Shown here: positions 15,483 through 25,175 of the stretch, one piece after another
How positions within the stretch are numbered: position 1 is the first letter of the stretch
Layout of the letters: the number at the start of each line of letters is the position of its first letter
NCBI RefSeq assembly: GCF_002278135.3
Contig: NZ_CP029425.2
Location: forward strand, 5,928,001-5,992,000
DNA: 64,000 bases
Direction: 5' to 3'
Source of the DNA: Bradyrhizobium ottawaense
GTDB lineage: Bacteria > Pseudomonadota > Alphaproteobacteria > Rhizobiales > Xanthobacteraceae
The notes under the pieces: model-generated
Database searches by the model: none
What the model saw: the letters and a program-made list of their open reading frames with translations, nothing else
What the model was told of the DNA's origin: nothing
Position numbers and translations under genes: made by a program

Positions 15483-16595
15483 ATGACAAGAATACTGACC
15501 AACTCCGACGACACGACTGCAGGCGGCGGTCTCGGCCGCCGCGCGCTGCTGCAGGGTGCAGCGACACTCGCCGCATCGACCCTGCTCGCCTCCAATGCCG
15601 ACGCCCGCGACTTCGGCGCCAATGCCGAGCCGCAGCGCTATCCCGACCCCGACATCATCGCCATCGATCCCAAGCGCTTCAAGGCCAAGGTCGGCAACAC
15701 CGCAATCAAGCGGCTCTACACCGGCTGCCTCTGGGCGGAAGGGCCGGCGTGGAATGCGCAGGGACAATATCTGGTCTGGAGCGATATCCCGGCCAACCGG
15801 CAGCTGCGCTATCTCGACGATGACGGCCATATCTCCGAGCAGTTCCATAAGCCGTCCAACGAGGCCAACGGCAATTCGTTCGACACCGAGGGCCGCCAGC
15901 TCAGCGCCGAGCGCACCCGCCTCGTCCGCTACGAGCATGACGGCTCGGTGACAGCGCTGGCCGAGCAGGCCGGTGGCAAGCCGCTCAACGGCCCGAACGA
16001 TATGGTCGTGCATCCCAACGACAAGGCGATCTGGTTCACCGATCCCGGCTACGGCGCGATCAGCATCTACGAGGGCAAGCTCGCCAATACCGGCTCGCTG
16101 CAGCCGCACCAGAAGGAAGCCGTCTATCGCCTGGACACCCAGACCGGACAGGTGGCGAAGGTCGCGGACGAGCCGTTCAAGCCGAACGGCATCGCCTTCA
16201 GCCACGATTACAAGAAGCTCTATGTCTGCGACACCGGCATCACGCACTACCCTGAAGCCAAGAACGTGGTGTGGGCCTACGACATCGACGGGGCCAAGCT
16301 GTCGAACCCGAAGAAGCTGATCGACATGACGCTCGACGGCAAGTCGGGCTTCCCTGACGGCTTGCGCGTCGACACCGAGGGCAACATCTGGGTCGGCGCC
16401 GGCTGGGTCGGTCCCGGCTATGACGGCGTGCAGGTGTTCGCGCCGACCGACGGCGCGCGCATCGGGCAGATCCTGCTGCCCGAGACCTGCGCCAATGTCT
16501 GCTTCGGCGGCAAGAAGCGCAACCGCCTGTTCATGACCGCAAGCCAGTCGCTCTATGCGGTCTATGTGGAGACGCAAGGCGCGCATTTCTGTTGA
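15483..16595 (+). CDS. SMP-30/gluconolactonase family protein with Tat signal
   Basis: A 370-residue six-bladed beta-propeller hydrolase of the SMP-30/gluconolactonase type. Metal-site stretches include WAEGPAWNAQGQYLVWSDIP, NGPNDMVVHPNDKAIWFTDP and NGIAFSHDYKKLYVCDT. The N-terminus has GRRALLQGAATLAASTLLASNADA, a twin-arginine signal, so the enzyme should be periplasmic. ATG 15483 is chosen for the GGGAGG ribosome site at 15473-15478 and because it begins the signal region. A sugar or aromatic lactone is a likely substrate; the true one is unknown. Confidence 0.88.
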   Translation: MTRILTNSDDTTAGGGLGRRALLQGAATLAASTLLASNADARDFGANAEPQRYPDPDIIAIDPKRFKAKVGNTAIKRLYTGCLWAEGPAWNAQGQYLVWSDIPANRQLRYLDDDGHISEQFHKPSNEANGNSFDTEGRQLSAERTRLVRYEHDGSVTALAEQAGGKPLNGPNDMVVHPNDKAIWFTDPGYGAISIYEGKLANTGSLQPHQKEAVYRLDTQTGQVAKVADEPFKPNGIAFSHDYKKLYVCDTGITHYPEAKNVVWAYDIDGAKLSNPKKLIDMTLDGKSGFPDGLRVDTEGNIWVGAGWVGPGYDGVQVFAPTDGARIGQILLPETCANVCFGGKKRNRLFMTASQSLYAVYVETQGAHFC

Positions 16596-16613
16596 GTGCC
16601 CCACTCTCTCCGC

Positions 16614-16697
16614 GTCATGGCCGGGCTTGACCCGGCCATCCACGCCTTACCGCGCGATGCCAAGAACGTGGATGCCCGGGACAAGCCCGGGCATGAC
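16614..16697. repeat. Palindromic element, GTCATGGCCGGGC type
   Basis: Arms GTCATGGCCGGGCTTG and CAAGCCCGGGCATGAC are inverted and each half also folds on itself. It lies between the convergent lactonase and ppc genes. Confidence 0.8.
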
Positions 16698-16730
16698 GGC
16701 TGAGTATCGGGCAGCAACGTGGCCCGGTAG

Positions 16731-19523
16731 CTACCCCGTATTCCTCAGCCCCGCCGAAATGCCGTTGATCGTCAGTTGAATCCCGCGCAGCACCTGCTCG
16801 TCGGGGTTCTGCGCGCGATGCTCCTTCAAGAGCTCGACCTGCACGTGGTTGAGCGGGTCGAGATAGGGAAAGCGGTGGCGCACCGAGCGCTCCAGCAGCG
16901 GATTGCCCTGCAGCAGCCGGTCCTGCCCCATGATGTCCAGGAGCGTCTCGATGCAGGAATGCCATTCGCGGCGAATGCGGCCGAATATTTTTTCGCGCAA
17001 GGCTTCGTCGGGCACCAGCTCGGCATAGCGCGAGGCGATCGCGATCGAGCTTTTGGCGAGCACCATGTCCATGTTCGAGAGCAGCATGCGGAAGAACGGC
17101 CATTCCCTGTAGAGCTCCTTCAGGAACGGCATGCCCTTGTCGGGATGTTCAGTGATCCACTGCTCGACCGCGCTGCCAAAGCCGTACCAGCCCGGCAGCA
17201 TCAGCCGGCACTGCGCCCATGAAAACACCCAGGGGATGGCGCGCAGATCCTCGATCGCCCGGGTCTTCTTGCGCGAGGCCGGACGGCTGCCGATGTTCAG
17301 CGTCGCGATCTCGTTGATGACGGTCGAGGACCAGAAATAATCGACGAAGCCGTCGGTCTCGTAGACGAGGCCGCGATAGGCTTTGAAGGCGAGGTTCGAC
17401 AATTCGTCCATCGCGGTCAAATATTCGCGGCGCGGCGCGCTCTGGCGCGGATGCAAGAGACTTGCTTCAAGCGTCGCCGCCGCGAGGATTTCCAGATTGT
17501 TGCGGCCGACTTCGGCGTTGGAATATTTCGACGAGATGATCTCGCCCTGCTCGGTGATGCGGATCTGACCGTTCACGGCGCCGCCGGGCTGCGCGATGAT
17601 GGCATCATAGCTCGGACCGCCGCCGCGGCCGACCGAGCCGCCGCGGCCATGGAACAGGCGCAGTCGCACGTGATGCCGCTCGAACACTTCGACGAGGTTG
17701 ATCTCGGCCTTGTAGAGCTCCCAACCCGAGGTGACGAAGCCGCCGTCCTTGTTGCTGTCGGAATAGCCGAGCATGACCTCCTGCACGCTGCCGCGACTGT
17801 CGACCAGGCGGCGGTAATCGTGCAGCGACAGCATGCGGTCCATGATGCCGCTGGAGGCCTGCAGATCCTCGATGGTCTCGAACAGCGGCACGATGTTGAT
17901 AGCGCTGCGGCCAGAGGGATGGACCAAGCCGACCTCCTTCAGGAGCACCGCGACCTCGAGCATGTCGGACATGCCCTTGCACATCGAGATGATGCATTGG
18001 GGAATGGCGTCCGAGCCGAACATCGCATGCGCTTCCGCGGCGGCATGGAAGACGTTGAGCTCGCCCATGGTCTCGTCGCTGTACTTGACGAAGGGCGAGA
18101 CCAGCGCGCGCGTCGAGCGCAGCTCGTTGGTCAGCAGCGAGATGCGCGCCTCCTCGCCGAGCGCGAGATAGGACATGCCGGGATTGGCGGCGTCCATCAG
18201 CTCGGCGATGGTGCGTTCGTGCACCGCCGAGTTCTGGCGGATGTCGAGCCGGGCGAGATGGAAGCCGAAGCAGTCCACCGCGCGCCGCAGCAACCGCAGC
18301 CGGCCGCGGGCGATGACGCGGGCATTGTTGGAGATCAGCGAGCGGTGCAGCACGTCGAGATCGGCCTGCAGCTCCTTCACGCTCGCATATGGCGCGCCCT
18401 TGCCGACCGGCCGGCGCGTGATCTCGACCGCGAGCTTTTCCGCCGTCGCGGTCAGGCGCGCGTAGATGCCGGAGACTGCCAGACGATAAGGCTCGCCGCT
18501 CCGGTGCGGCGAGGTATCCGGCGAGCGTTCCGCCAGGTTGCGCAGCTCCTCGGAGACGTCGGCAAGATGCGCCGCGATCGACAATTCCGAGCCGAGCACG
18601 TGCAGCTCTTCCAGATAGAACTGCATTACCCGGCTCGACTGCAGCCGCAGCGTGCCGCGCATGACGTCGGCGGTGACGAAGGGATTGCCGTCGCGGTCGC
18701 CGCCGATCCAGCTGCCCATGCGCAGGAACGAGGCGAGCTCGGAAGCCGCCTGCTCGCCGCCCTCCTCCAGCCGGTCCTCGAGGGCGTTGACCAGCCGCGG
18801 CACCTCGCGCAGGAAGGTGTAGTCGTAGAACGACAGGCCGTTGGCGACCTCATCGAGCACGGTGAGCTTGGTGCGGCGCAAGAGATTGGTCTGCCAGAGC
18901 GTCAGCACCTCGCGGCGCAGCTGCTCGTCGCTGGCATCGGCCTCCTCCGCGGTCAGCGCCACGCGCTCGCGGCGGTCGAGCAGGCCGGCGACCTCCATCT
19001 CGCGGTCCATAGTGCTCTTGCGGCGGACTTCGGTCGGATGCGCGGTCAGAACCGGGCTGACCAGCGCGGACTTGAAGAAGCTGCGGAGCTGATCGGGCTT
19101 GATGCCGGCGTCCCTGGCATGGGCGAGCGTTTCCGCCAGCACGCCGGAGCTCTTGCCTGCGCTGCGAGCCCGCATCTGGCGGATGTTGTTCTGGTCCTCG
19201 GCGATGTTGGCGAGGTGGGAGAAATAGCTGAAGGCGCGGACGATCCGCACCGTCTCGGAGGTCGACATGCTGTCGAGGATCTGCTCGAGCTCGCGGCGGG
19301 CGAGCCGGTCCTCGTCGCGGTGGAAGCGGATCGAGGTCTGGCGGATGCGCTCGACCAGGTCGAACAATTCGGCGCCCTCCTGATCGCGCACGGTGTCGCC
19401 GAGGATGCGCCCGAGCAGGCGGATGTCGTCCCGCAGCCGCGCATCGGCCTCCAGCGCCTGGACGTCCTCGGGGCGGTTGGCGCGATGCTCGGCGCTGTCG
19501 GATGGTGCGGTCTGGAGGGACAT
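16731..19523 (-). CDS. ppc: Phosphoenolpyruvate carboxylase
   Basis: A 930-residue enzyme of normal length that carboxylates PEP to oxaloacetate, refilling the TCA cycle. Active-site motifs are complete: His162 in [12 protein letters not shown], the Lys region [22 protein letters not shown], the glycine loop [14 protein letters not shown] and the C-terminal [15 protein letters not shown], whose final Gly occupies the C-terminal pocket. ATG 19523 (MSLQTAPSD) follows a GGAGC ribosome site. It is monocistronic. The gene-free repeat block 19524-20589 lies upstream. Confidence 0.97.
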   Translation of the reverse strand: MSLQTAPSDSAEHRANRPEDVQALEADARLRDDIRLLGRILGDTVRDQEGAELFDLVERIRQTSIRFHRDEDRLARRELEQILDSMSTSETVRIVRAFSYFSHLANIAEDQNNIRQMRARSAGKSSGVLAETLAHARDAGIKPDQLRSFFKSALVSPVLTAHPTEVRRKSTMDREMEVAGLLDRRERVALTAEEADASDEQLRREVLTLWQTNLLRRTKLTVLDEVANGLSFYDYTFLREVPRLVNALEDRLEEGGEQAASELASFLRMGSWIGGDRDGNPFVTADVMRGTLRLQSSRVMQFYLEELHVLGSELSIAAHLADVSEELRNLAERSPDTSPHRSGEPYRLAVSGIYARLTATAEKLAVEITRRPVGKGAPYASVKELQADLDVLHRSLISNNARVIARGRLRLLRRAVDCFGFHLARLDIRQNSAVHERTIAELMDAANPGMSYLALGEEARISLLTNELRSTRALVSPFVKYSDETMGELNVFHAAAEAHAMFGSDAIPQCIISMCKGMSDMLEVAVLLKEVGLVHPSGRSAINIVPLFETIEDLQASSGIMDRMLSLHDYRRLVDSRGSVQEVMLGYSDSNKDGGFVTSGWELYKAEINLVEVFERHHVRLRLFHGRGGSVGRGGGPSYDAIIAQPGGAVNGQIRITEQGEIISSKYSNAEVGRNNLEILAAATLEASLLHPRQSAPRREYLTAMDELSNLAFKAYRGLVYETDGFVDYFWSSTVINEIATLNIGSRPASRKKTRAIEDLRAIPWVFSWAQCRLMLPGWYGFGSAVEQWITEHPDKGMPFLKELYREWPFFRMLLSNMDMVLAKSSIAIASRYAELVPDEALREKIFGRIRREWHSCIETLLDIMGQDRLLQGNPLLERSVRHRFPYLDPLNHVQVELLKEHRAQNPDEQVLRGIQLTINGISAGLRNTG

Positions 19524-19634
19524 GGCTCGCTCCTCTTCAAGAGCTCCTTGCGGCTCCTCAGTCCGGTGGAGTGTGCGATATTTTTCTACCGCAGTGCAAG
19601 ACGAAGTTGGGGGCATTGCACACTGCCGGCCAAA

Positions 19635-19786
19635 CTCGTGTCCCGGACGCGCTGCAACGCCTTAAGCGTTGCTGCGCAGAGCCGGGACCCAGAAAGCCGC
19701 ACCGTCCCTGCCGCCTTCTGGGCCCCGGCTCTGCAGCGCACCACGCCGCGAAGGCGCGACGCGCTGCGCTGCGTCCGGGGCACGAG
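19635..19786. repeat. Palindromic element, CTCGTGTCCCGG type
   Basis: Outer arms CTCGTGTCCCGGACGC and GCGTCCGGGGCACGAG, with inner GCAGAGCCGGGACCCAGAAAG and CCCGGCTCTGC pairing. A second copy of the family is at 44906-45043. Confidence 0.82.
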
Positions 19787-20589
19787 AGCTCTCTTCAACT
19801 GATAAAACACGCCTTCGCCTTCTCGCGGCGTATTCCGCCCGAGCTTTGCTGTCCGTTTCGCCCTCATCGAGAACAAAGGGCGCAGGGAAGGCCGGGCGCC
19901 GGCTGGCACCCAGGGTCCGCACGCGACAAGACGCACGCGGGGTGACCACAGGTGACGCCGGGACATCCCGGCCTTCCCTGCGCAATGGTTTTACGGCTTA
20001 TGGCGCGCTCTCCCCGGGGAGCGATGCACTATTGCCCCCGTCGCCTTGCGGATCACTGATGTGCGCGCCCGGTCGGGCCGCTTCACCACCGCAAGCCTTG
20101 ACGCACAGACCCCGGGCGTCAGGACCACACGCTTTTGCCGTCCGCGGACGTCCCTCCCCGGACAGTCGGAAGCTCGCGCGTGCTCGCTTCCAACGCCGTA
20201 AAGAAACGCTGTGACCGCGCCGTGTCGTGCCGCGGATCGCGATGGCTCGCAGGGGTCGCCCGCCCTGCCATCCCGTCACGCGCCGGCGCTGCCGCGTCCA
20301 TCGCATCCCGGCCTACGTATCGTGACGATCGCGAAACGCCCCTTCGACGGGCCGGGATGGAATGCGGTTTAGCCGAAACGGAAAATTCGGTCAATCAGAA
20401 TATTTTACAACCCCGTCCCTTGACCTGCATGTAGCGTGTTTTGCCCGTCGGGCAACGCGAGGGATTGGGGGCGGAGGGCCGCAACTGCCTGGACGCCGGG
20501 CTGCGGCTCGATAGGGGTTGAGCTCTGGCACTGCAAGCGGAAATGAAGACGACAGCCGCGCAGGTCTCCCTGGGGCCAGCAGCACACGT
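19787..20589. repeat. Long gene-free repeat-like block upstream of ppc
   Basis: No coding region is supported here; open frames on both strands are rich in Arg, Ser and Pro with no family features. A perfect 17-bp inverted repeat, GCGCAGGGAAGGCCGGG at 19880-19896 with its complement at 19967-19983, brackets GGTGACCACAGGTGACGCC. The text to about 20380 has the look of the long multicopy intergenic repeats of Bradyrhizobium, but copy number cannot be judged from one window. 20400-20589 holds nothing recognisable. Confidence 0.45.
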
Positions 20590-21693
20590 TCATGGGCGTA
20601 TCGCATGCCGGGACATATTCCGCCGGAACGGCCGCACGAACATGGCGGCGAAGGCAAGAGCGACCAGCCGACCCGGTGTCGCCGAGCCCGGCTGCGTCGA
20701 GACCGCCAGCGGACTTGCAGCCACGACCGCCGTCAGGCCTTTCGACGCCTGGATCGTCAGCGCAGCCACCGACACGCCCGCGATCACATCCACGAAGTAA
20801 TGCCCTCCGACCAGCGGGGTCGCGACGAGCATTCCCCCATTCAGCACCAGCAGGGCGGGACGCAGCCACCAAATGCTCCATAAGCTCCAGATGCTGAGAA
20901 GCGCCGTGGCAGCGTGAAAGCTCGGGAAAGTGAGGATGCCGCCGAGCTTCACGATGTTGAGAGCTCGCAACGCGCCATCGCGCAGCATAGGTATGTCGCT
21001 CGCCTGTCCTCCATATCCGTTCGCCTTGAACAGCTCGGTGTCGGAGGGCAGTCCGAACTCGAAATAGGTGCCGATCGCCGGAAGCAGGGAGGAGACGACA
21101 ATCACCACGCACAACGCCAATGTCGACGCCATCACGAACTGCTGCAGACGGATATATTGACCCATCAACCCCAGTACGACCGGAACGCAGAAGGCCGGCA
21201 CGAGGATCATTGCGTAGAAGAACTTGGCGTACAGCAGCAATTCCGGATGGGCCATCGCAAAATGGAAATATGCAGGCCAGTCCAGGCCGAGCAATCGGTC
21301 AAGCTCGGCAAATCTGGCGTCCTGCAGCGGCATCGCGGCGCCCAAGCCGATATACGACAGCGGCGCCGCACAGATCGTGACAAAACCCATCTGCGCAAAT
21401 GCGAGCATGGTGAACGCCGGCCGCTCGCCCCAGCCCCACCGCATCAGCCACAACCCGGCAACCGCCAGCGCCGGCGCTGTGACGACCTCCGTCGTCATCA
21501 AGCCTTCCAGCGTGAAGGTTGTTACGGCAAGCCCGACGCAGAGCGCCAGCGCCCATCCAACCACAAGACTCCAGTTGACCAGTTGCAACCTGTTCGCGAT
21601 CCGTCGTTCCGTGTGACCGACCAAGCGCAGCTGTTCCTTGACAGCACAATTTGCTCTCGCAAAAGGCGGCGCACTGAACATTCCAATCCCCAT
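20590..21693 (-). CDS. PAP2-superfamily membrane phosphatase/transferase
   Basis: A 367-residue polytopic membrane protein. The phosphatase motifs sit in the C-terminal half: TFPSFHAATALL (motif 2, with the catalytic His) and VGGHYFVDVIAGV (motif 3). At least six hydrophobic segments flank them. The family acts on lipid phosphates or transfers phospho-head groups; the longer N-terminal membrane part resembles the PAP2_3/inositol phosphorylceramide synthase type. The ATG at 21693 lacks a clear ribosome site, and Met5 is an alternative. It stands alone beside the repeat block. Confidence 0.82.
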   Translation of the reverse strand: MGIGMFSAPPFARANCAVKEQLRLVGHTERRIANRLQLVNWSLVVGWALALCVGLAVTTFTLEGLMTTEVVTAPALAVAGLWLMRWGWGERPAFTMLAFAQMGFVTICAAPLSYIGLGAAMPLQDARFAELDRLLGLDWPAYFHFAMAHPELLLYAKFFYAMILVPAFCVPVVLGLMGQYIRLQQFVMASTLALCVVIVVSSLLPAIGTYFEFGLPSDTELFKANGYGGQASDIPMLRDGALRALNIVKLGGILTFPSFHAATALLSIWSLWSIWWLRPALLVLNGGMLVATPLVGGHYFVDVIAGVSVAALTIQASKGLTAVVAASPLAVSTQPGSATPGRLVALAFAAMFVRPFRRNMSRHAIRP

Positions 21694-21988
21694 GCCAGCC
21701 CACGTGCAATTTCGGGTAATGCTCCCAGAAGTTTAGCGTCCACACCGTCCGGTTGCATCTCGCGACTGACGCCATCGTTATTATTGGTAAAAATTTTGTT
21801 TCCAAGCGTTGCTGGCAGCGTTCCGATAATGGGAATCGGCCTGGCGCAGGACGAGGCGCGGTCTCGGCGCTAGGGTCAAACGGAGTTGAGATACTGTTGA
21901 GGTGTCTGCTCAGGGGTCATCAGCCGACGACTCCACAAGCTATGCCGGCTTCCCCTCTACGCGCGGAGGCGGACATTGACGGATCCCC
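21694..21988. other. Intergenic region, nothing recognised
   Basis: Upstream of the PAP2 gene. It contains an AT-rich patch near 21776-21800 that could be promoter sequence, but no gene, RNA or repeat that I can identify. Confidence 0.3.
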
Positions 21989-22160
21989 ACCTCACGCCGG
22001 CACGATCATCTTGCCGATCGGCCACAGCGCGATGCCGGCGAGTTTCAAATGGGCCCAGGCGAAGGGGATGCCGATGATGGTGATCGCGAGCGCCATGCGG
22101 TCAATAAGTGGCCGAGCGCCAGCCACCAGCCGGCGAGCACGAACCAGATGTTGCCGATCA
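21989..22160 (-). pseudogene. Truncated second copy of yccF (3' end)
   Basis: About 170 bp match the 3' part of the intact yccF at 23503-23676, including the C-terminal sequence ITIIGIPFAWAHLKLAGIALWPIGK-IVPA. Compared with the intact gene, it has a 1-base deletion that breaks the frame and a 3-base deletion. Homology stops abruptly next to a palindromic element at 22164. It is a non-functional remnant that, with intact yccF, flanks the oxidoreductase gene. Confidence 0.82.
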
Positions 22161-22163
22161 GCG

Positions 22164-22250
22164 CGTAGGATGGGTGGAGCCCTTGCGAAACCCATCATGC
22201 CTCGTCAACGGTCGGGTTGATGGGTTTCGCTCTCGCTCTACCATCCTACG
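22164..22250. repeat. Palindromic element, CGTAGGATGGG type
   Basis: Arms CGTAGGATGGGT and CCATCCTACG with inner GCGAAACCCATC/GATGGGTTTCGC. It marks the edge of the yccF remnant; a short relative is at 23452-23487. Confidence 0.78.
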
Positions 22251-22505
22251 AGCTCAATCTGTTCGCCGTCTCAATGGCCCTTGGTACAGCCGAATTTTGC
22301 AATCTTGGTACTGGTTTCATGACCAAGCGTAACGCATCTAACTGCTAGCGCCACGACCGAAGCGATCCCGATCGGCAGTTTCAGTGGGAGCCCCGGTCAA
22401 TAGATCGCGGACACTTCCACACTGTCTGGCAGTTTTTGGATAGCCGTCGCGCTCACGCTGACTGCAATCGTTGCATCAGGAGACAATGACTGAGGAGATG
22501 ATCCA

Positions 22506-23423
22506 ATGAAGGCGATCGTTGTAACGGAACAGGCCGCGGGAACGGCGGGGATGAAGCTGGTGGACCGGCCCGAGCCGCAGGCTGCGATAAACGACGTCGT
22601 GGTTCAGGTTCATGCGTCGGGATTTGTCCCGACTGAGCTGACGTGGCCTTCGACCTGGACTGATCGCCTCGATCGCGACCGAACACCGTCGATCCCTGGA
22701 CACGAGCTGGCCGGAGTGGTCACTGCTCTTGGCTATGGAACGACAGGGCTGGTGTTAGGACAGCGGGTGTTCGGCCTGGCGGACTGGTATCGCGACGGCA
22801 CGCTGGCCGAGTATGTGGCAATCGAGGCGCGCAATCTTGCGCCGCTGCCGGGCGACGTCGACTTCACAGTGGGGGCGAGCCTGCCGATCTCGGGGCTGAC
22901 CGCATGGCAAGGGCTGTTCCAGCATGGCCGTCTCAAATCGGGGCAGAGCATCCTGGCACACGGCGCGGCCGGCGCAGTCGGGTCGATGGTGACGCAACTC
23001 GCACGAGAGGCCGGCGCCTACGTCATCGGCACCGGACGCGCCGCCGACCGTCAGACGGTGCTCGACTTCGGCGCAAACGAGTTCGTCGACCTCGACAAGG
23101 ACTCGCTGCAAGACGTCGGCAAGGTCGATCTGGTGTTCGATGTCATCGGCGGTGACATACAGAAGCGGTCGGTAGAACGCATTCGAGCCGGAGGAACACT
23201 GGTGACCATCGTCGGGCCGGCCGAGGCGCGGCCCTCCGATGGATTGGCGGTCGACTTCGTCGTCGAGTCGGATCGCGCCCAACTCAGTGAGATCGTCCAG
23301 CGGGTGCGGGATGGACGACTGCGGACGAACATCGGCAAGGTCTCGACCTTCGACGATGCGGTCGCCGCCTTAAATCCGACCGGGCGACGCAAGGGAAATA
23401 CGATCATTCGCGTTCGTCCCTGA
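22506..23423 (+). CDS. NADP-dependent oxidoreductase, quinone reductase-like MDR
   Basis: A 305-residue medium-chain dehydrogenase/reductase without the catalytic or structural zinc ligands. The nucleotide-binding motif is AHGAAGAVGSMVTQLAR near 150, and the substrate domain begins MKAIVVTEQAAGTAGMKLVDRPEPQ. The C-terminus, GKVSTFDDAVAALNP...GNTIIRV, is typical of zinc-free quinone or enone reductases. The ATG has a strong GAGGAG ribosome site. It is an isolated gene bracketed by a duplicated yccF tail, which suggests arrival by local rearrangement. The substrate is unknown. Confidence 0.88.
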   Translation: MKAIVVTEQAAGTAGMKLVDRPEPQAAINDVVVQVHASGFVPTELTWPSTWTDRLDRDRTPSIPGHELAGVVTALGYGTTGLVLGQRVFGLADWYRDGTLAEYVAIEARNLAPLPGDVDFTVGASLPISGLTAWQGLFQHGRLKSGQSILAHGAAGAVGSMVTQLAREAGAYVIGTGRAADRQTVLDFGANEFVDLDKDSLQDVGKVDLVFDVIGGDIQKRSVERIRAGGTLVTIVGPAEARPSDGLAVDFVVESDRAQLSEIVQRVRDGRLRTNIGKVSTFDDAVAALNPTGRRKGNTIIRVRP

Positions 23424-23451
23424 GGGAGCATGCTCATTGATGTCCGCAGCG

Positions 23452-23487
23452 CGTAGGATGGGGTGCACTTGCGAAACCCATCCTACG
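23452..23487. repeat. Short palindromic element, CGTAGGATGGG type
   Basis: A 36-bp element: CGTAGGATGGG, then GCGAAACCCATCCTACG. It is a shortened version of the element at 22164 and lies just outside the intact yccF 3' end. Confidence 0.75.
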
Positions 23488-23503
23488 AGCCACGAGTTGG
23501 GCC

Positions 23504-23908
23504 TCACGCCGGCACGATCACCTTGCCGATCGGCCAGAGCGCGATGCCTGCGAGCTTGAGATGGGCCCAGGCGAAGGGGATGCCGATGATGGTGATCGCG
23601 AGCGCCAGTGCCGTCAATAAGTGGCCGAGCGCCAGCCACCAGCCGGCGAGCACGAACCAGATGATATTGCCGATCACGCCGAGCGGGCCCGTACCGATAT
23701 CCTCGACACCGGTGACGTCGTAGCGGTTGACCGCCCGCGAACCGAACGGCAGCAGCGTGTAGACGGCGATGTTGAACGCCGCCCGCGCCCAGGGCAGGCC
23801 GATGATGGTGATCGCCATGATGACCGCGGCGATCACCCAGCCGAACGCCATCCAGGCGCCGCCGAAGAGGATCCAGAGGATGTTGAGCAGCATGGAAACG
23901 GGGGTCAT
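23504..23908 (-). CDS. yccF: YccF domain membrane protein
   Basis: A 134-residue inner-membrane protein made of two repeated DUF307/YccF units, each a hydrophobic hairpin followed by ITIIGLPWARAAFNIAVYTLLPFG or ITIIGIPFAWAHLKLAGIALWPIG. Known homologues are small membrane proteins of unknown function. ATG 23908 (MTPVSMLLNILWILFGG) is well placed. A broken copy of its 3' end lies 1.5 kb away. No operon partner is evident. Confidence 0.9.
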   Translation of the reverse strand: MTPVSMLLNILWILFGGAWMAFGWVIAAVIMAITIIGLPWARAAFNIAVYTLLPFGSRAVNRYDVTGVEDIGTGPLGVIGNIIWFVLAGWWLALGHLLTALALAITIIGIPFAWAHLKLAGIALWPIGKVIVPA

Positions 23909-23996
23909 GGGATGATCCGGGGGTGGATGATCCCGTGCATATAGGCATGAAATCTGTCTCTGCTAAGACGGCCCCGATTTCCGCTCCCCTCCAAGC

Positions 23997-25088
23997 TCAT
24001 AATCCGTGACGCCGGCTGCGTTCGGCGCGCAGCGATGTGCCGACAAACCCAACATCCTCGATCCCGCGCGAGATCTCCTTTGAGCAGAGCCAAAGCGTCA
24101 GCGCGGCGGCGCCGATCGCGGCCAGCCCCGAGATGACAACAGGACTAGGGCAGAATGTGGCGAGTAAGTTGTCGAGCGGAACGGAGCCGGTGGGCCGGTG
24201 CGGGCTGCAAGACGATGCCAGGGCCCAACCGGACAGCATCACGGCGGCCGCGTTCACACCGGCCAAAATCGCCACGACGATCGCAAGGCCCTTCCTGACG
24301 GAGAGTGCGAGATCAATCGTCTTCACGACAGCGCAATACGCGGCCACGGCGACGAGAGCCGGGACCCATCCAGAACCCCCGGCTGCGATCGCCTGGGCCT
24401 GACCGCTCCAGGCCCACAGCGCAACGACGCACCCGAGCAGTGTCAGATTGACCTTCACGGCTTCGGGAAATTTGCAGCGAAGCACCCACACATTCGCTTT
24501 CTCGATCAGGTCCAGCACTGCGCAGGCGATCAGCCCGGCCGCAAAACCACCGAGATGCACGCCCCAGTCGATCCGCGAATTGCCGAGCGCAAACGCGACG
24601 TTCAATCCGATATTGATCGCGAAGAAGTCGAACCCGACCTCGAGCTTGCCGAGGATCCACAGGCAGAGCAGCGCGCCCAGGATGCCCGACGTGGCACCGG
24701 ACGCGCCGACCGTCAAATAGGGCGTGGAATGGATACCGTTGCCGATGACGGCACCGAACACCATCGCGCAGAGATAGATGAGGAGGAAATAGGCCGGCCC
24801 GACCCGCCGCTCGAGATGGGCGCCCCACAGCACCAGGCACAACATGTTCATGGTGAGGTGGATGAAATTGACGTGCAAGAAGCCATAGGCGACGAGGCGC
24901 CAATATTCGTGCCGCGCGATCGCGGTCGCATACATGCCGCCGTAGCGATACAGCAACTCCGCCGGCGCCGCCGGACCACCCGCCTGGATGAAGCAGAAAC
25001 CCGACGCGAGGACCGTCACCGTCATCAGCGTATAGACGGCGGCATGGGGGACTTCGAAAAAGCCAGGACTGGCACGGTATGAGGGCAT
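23997..25088 (-). CDS. Rhomboid-family intramembrane serine protease
   Basis: A 363-residue polytopic membrane protein. Family marks are HVNFIHLTMNML near 72-83 (the His/Asn oxyanion-side motif), Ser130 in GASGATSG and His178 in WGVHLGGFAAG, forming the Ser-His dyad. About four further hydrophobic segments follow the core, making it longer than simple bacterial rhomboids. It would cleave membrane proteins within the bilayer; the substrate is unknown. It is a single gene between yccF and the acyl-CoA region. Confidence 0.9.
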   Translation of the reverse strand: MPSYRASPGFFEVPHAAVYTLMTVTVLASGFCFIQAGGPAAPAELLYRYGGMYATAIARHEYWRLVAYGFLHVNFIHLTMNMLCLVLWGAHLERRVGPAYFLLIYLCAMVFGAVIGNGIHSTPYLTVGASGATSGILGALLCLWILGKLEVGFDFFAINIGLNVAFALGNSRIDWGVHLGGFAAGLIACAVLDLIEKANVWVLRCKFPEAVKVNLTLLGCVVALWAWSGQAQAIAAGGSGWVPALVAVAAYCAVVKTIDLALSVRKGLAIVVAILAGVNAAAVMLSGWALASSCSPHRPTGSVPLDNLLATFCPSPVVISGLAAIGAAALTLWLCSKEISRGIEDVGFVGTSLRAERSRRHGL

Positions 25089-25175
25089 GGACGATCGCAG
25101 GGGATTGGCGTGGGAACGCCAATCTAGCCGAGCCGCTCGATGATTGCTACTCCAACGCGTACCAGACGGCCCCGG

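Noticed and set aside
17451-19802. A 783-codon open frame opposite ppc
   Set aside because: Runs antisense to a complete, highly conserved PEP carboxylase and shows no family features.
19669-20214. Overlapping small frames upstream of ppc
   Set aside because: They lie inside the repeat block, are Arg/Ser/Pro-rich on every frame, lack ribosome sites and match no family.
22506-23423. Oxidoreductase as cargo of a tRNA-targeted genomic island
   Set aside because: No tRNA, integrase or phage-like att site is visible; the flanking duplication is of yccF and palindromes only.
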